Part shown: one piece after another, positions 56,699-58,115 of the stretch | Numbering within the stretch: the stretch's first letter is position 1 | How the letters are laid out: each line of letters opens with the position of its first letter | Source of the DNA: Pseudomonadales bacterium | Lineage (GTDB): Bacteria; Pseudomonadota; Gammaproteobacteria; Pseudomonadales; Azotimanducaceae | Assembly (NCBI GenBank): GCA_016779325.1 | Contig: JADHNU010000012.1 | Span: forward strand, 1-58,115 | Direction of reading: 5' to 3' | DNA length: 58,115 bases | Made by a program: the position numbers and the translations under genes | Notes under the pieces: generated by a model | Databases searched by the model: none | The model's input: the letters and a program-made list of their open reading frames with translations, nothing else | Told to the model about the DNA's origin: nothing

Positions 56699-58115
56699 AT
56701 GATTCGTAAGTACGCTTTTATCGCGTCCACCTCGCTCGCGGTTCTCGCTGGCTGCGGCGGCAGCGGTGACATTGAGATCAATCCGTCCACCGTCGACAAT
56801 TCCGTCGCCAACAGCAACAACACCACGACCACCACCGCACCCCAGCAGACCGTGAACCCCTGCGCATCCTACGTGACCAGCGGCGGCCAGACGCGCCAGG
56901 GCACCTACGGGGACGACGGCAACTGCGTGTACTCGCCGCTGTTCGCCGACTCCGGTAACAACATTACCGTCGATGTCGACTTCGCTGCGCTGCCCGATGA
57001 CGGCGCTCACATCTTCGAAGGCAGTCTGTTCGTCGGTGAGGCTTACAGCTCCACCGCGGAAATGAACGCAGCAGGCATCTCCGAGGGCGGCGACGGCCCG
57101 ACCATGACCGTGGAAGCCGGCGCGACGCTCGCTTGGCAGTCCAACGACAAATTTATGGTCATCAACCGCGGTTCCCAGCTGGTGGCCATCGGTACGGCGA
57201 CGGCGCCGATCACCTTTACCTCCGTTTCTGATGTCAACGGCACCGTCGGTCCCGAAGACGACCAGCAGTGGGGCGGCATGGTCATCGACGGCTTCGGCGT
57301 GTCCAACAAGTGCACCTACACGGGAACGCGCGGCGTCGACCTCGCTCTCGTGGGAGAGTGCGATGTGGCTTCCGAAGGCTCCGCTGGGGCGGATGAGAAC
57401 TACTACGGCGGTGTGAATGACGAGGACAGCTCGGGCCGCCTCGACTACGTGATCGTCAAGCACACCGGCGCCACCGTGGGGAACGGCGACGAGCTGAACG
57501 GTATCACCTTCGGCGCTGTGGGTAGCGGCACCACCGTGACCAACCTTCAGGTCTACTCCGTGTTTGACGACGGCATCGAGATGTTCGGCGGCGCCGTCAA
57601 CGTGACCAACTATGCAGCGGTTTATGTGAACGACGACTCCATCGACCTCGACGAGGGCTGGAAAGGCACGGTTCGCAACGCTCTCGTGATCCAGTCTGCC
57701 ACCGACGGCAATCACTGCGTTGAAGCCGACGGCATCGGGTCCTACAGCAGCAAGGACGCCGCTTTCCGTCAGGACATGGTGGCGCGCGGTTTAAATACGC
57801 AAGCCAATCTCATCAATCTGACCTGCATCGTCTCCCCCAACGGCGCTGATACGGCGACCCACGATCCGGGCGCGGGTCTTCGCCTTCGCGAGGGCATCAC
57901 GGCAACCGTAACCGACCTGCTCGTGGTCTCCAGCTTTATCGATGATTCCTCGGCGAATAACTACTGCTTCCGCCCTCAGGACGCTGAAACCACGGTGACG
58001 GTGAACGGCGTGTTTGCCTGCGTCGACAAGTTTGCCAGTGATGGCGAGGCAGTCGCCGCGGCCAACGACGTGCAGTTTGCGACCCTTACGGGTACGACCG
58101 ATCCCACGGCGGCTG
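56699..58115 (+). CDS. Surface lipoprotein, right-handed beta-helix-like (3' end outside window)
   Basis: At least 472 codons are visible before the window edge. It starts with ATG 56699 and a lipoprotein signal 'LAVLAGCGGSGD' (lipobox at about residue 20). A Ser/Asn/Thr-rich linker with 'SNSNNTTTTT'-like residues follows. The body is Gly/Asp/Asn-rich with recurring strands such as 'GTTVTNLQVYSVFDDGIEMFGG', 'NVTNYAAVYVNDDSIDLDEGWKG' and 'ITATVTDLLVVSSFIDDSS' (partly quoted), the look of a right-handed parallel beta-helix. I cannot name its substrate. Codon use is like the TonB receptor, suggesting high expression. Only the N-terminal part can be judged. Confidence 0.78.
   Translation, partial: MIRKYAFIASTSLAVLAGCGGSGDIEINPSTVDNSVANSNNTTTTTAPQQTVNPCASYVTSGGQTRQGTYGDDGNCVYSPLFADSGNNITVDVDFAALPDDGAHIFEGSLFVGEAYSSTAEMNAAGISEGGDGPTMTVEAGATLAWQSNDKFMVINRGSQLVAIGTATAPITFTSVSDVNGTVGPEDDQQWGGMVIDGFGVSNKCTYTGTRGVDLALVGECDVASEGSAGADENYYGGVNDEDSSGRLDYVIVKHTGATVGNGDELNGITFGAVGSGTTVTNLQVYSVFDDGIEMFGGAVNVTNYAAVYVNDDSIDLDEGWKGTVRNALVIQSATDGNHCVEADGIGSYSSKDAAFRQDMVARGLNTQANLINLTCIVSPNGADTATHDPGAGLRLREGITATVTDLLVVSSFIDDSSANNYCFRPQDAETTVTVNGVFACVDKFASDGEAVAAANDVQFATLTGTTDPTAA

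Noticed and set aside
56666-57715. A 349-codon minus-strand frame opposite the surface lipoprotein
   Set aside because: The plus strand encodes a signal peptide with lipobox and a continuous protein, and the minus frame is only its antisense.

Overview
The window is about 58 kb of GC-rich, gene-dense chromosome. Gene content points to a marine, aerobic gammaproteobacterium of the OM60/NOR5 (Halieaceae) or Spongiibacter type. Supporting genes are cmoA/cmoB, selO, SirB, the rimB-rimK pair, a second EF-G, a large TonB-dependent receptor, a spinster-type MFS carrier and many acyl-CoA enzymes. The taxonomic call is an inference from these families. No tRNA, rRNA, insertion sequence, phage gene or CRISPR array was seen.

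Layout. 1-2.5 kb: the 5' part of a tolC gene cut by the window edge, then an acyl-CoA ligase, both on the minus strand. 2.6-11.4 kb: a long plus-strand run of SDR, cytochrome P450, chorismate mutase, COQ7-type hydroxylase, enoyl-CoA hydratase, methyltransferase, rimB, rimK, aldehyde dehydrogenase and MFS carrier. 11.4-16.7 kb: TPR protein, unknown exported protein, PhyH dioxygenase, acyl-CoA dehydrogenase and a cmoA-cmoB-membrane protein operon for tRNA wobble modification. 16.7-20.4 kb: convergent ppk1 and ppx with candidate Pho boxes in front of ppk1.

20.5-26.8 kb: a tightly overlapping minus-strand operon. It starts with a two-subunit molybdenum hydroxylase (2Fe-2S and Moco subunits), continues with a flavocytochrome c pair (fccA/fccB, also soxE/soxF), and ends with soxX, soxY, soxZ and soxA. 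soxB and soxCD are absent from the window, and the SoxY carrier arm is not the usual GGCGG. This is the most unusual pathway-level observation.

26.9-37.2 kb: a hydroxyacid dehydrogenase, acyl-CoA dehydrogenase, a nitronate monooxygenase-TetR-hydrolase operon, an RNase J-like nuclease coupled to selO, and a lipoprotein followed by a Tat-exported class V aminotransferase. 37.3-45.2 kb: stand-alone EF-G with a strong terminator, enoyl-CoA hydratase, MATE exporter, a 0.5 kb structured leader and a TonB-dependent receptor with its own terminator.

45.3-52.7 kb: a CinA-like/nucleotidyltransferase fusion in an operon with two alpha/beta hydrolases; SirB; a DUF2256-DUF3253 protein translationally coupled to an 811-aa fusion of a class II photolyase-like domain with a renalase-like FAD oxidoreductase; and a MOP-superfamily membrane protein. 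52.7-56.4 kb: acyl-CoA dehydrogenase, CitE-like lyase, MaoC hydratase, SMP-30 lactonase and a small unknown protein, reminiscent of C5-dicarboxylyl-CoA (itaconate type) breakdown. 56.7 kb to the end: an outer-membrane-type lipoprotein cut by the window edge.

Overall the region combines fatty acid, isoprenoid or steroid-like acyl-CoA catabolism with polyphosphate and sulfur redox chemistry and surface nutrient uptake. The strongest candidates for something undescribed are the Mo-hydroxylase/FccAB/SoxXYZA operon with a variant SoxY, the photolyase-oxidoreductase fusion, the CinA-nucleotidyltransferase fusion, and the structured leader of the TonB receptor.
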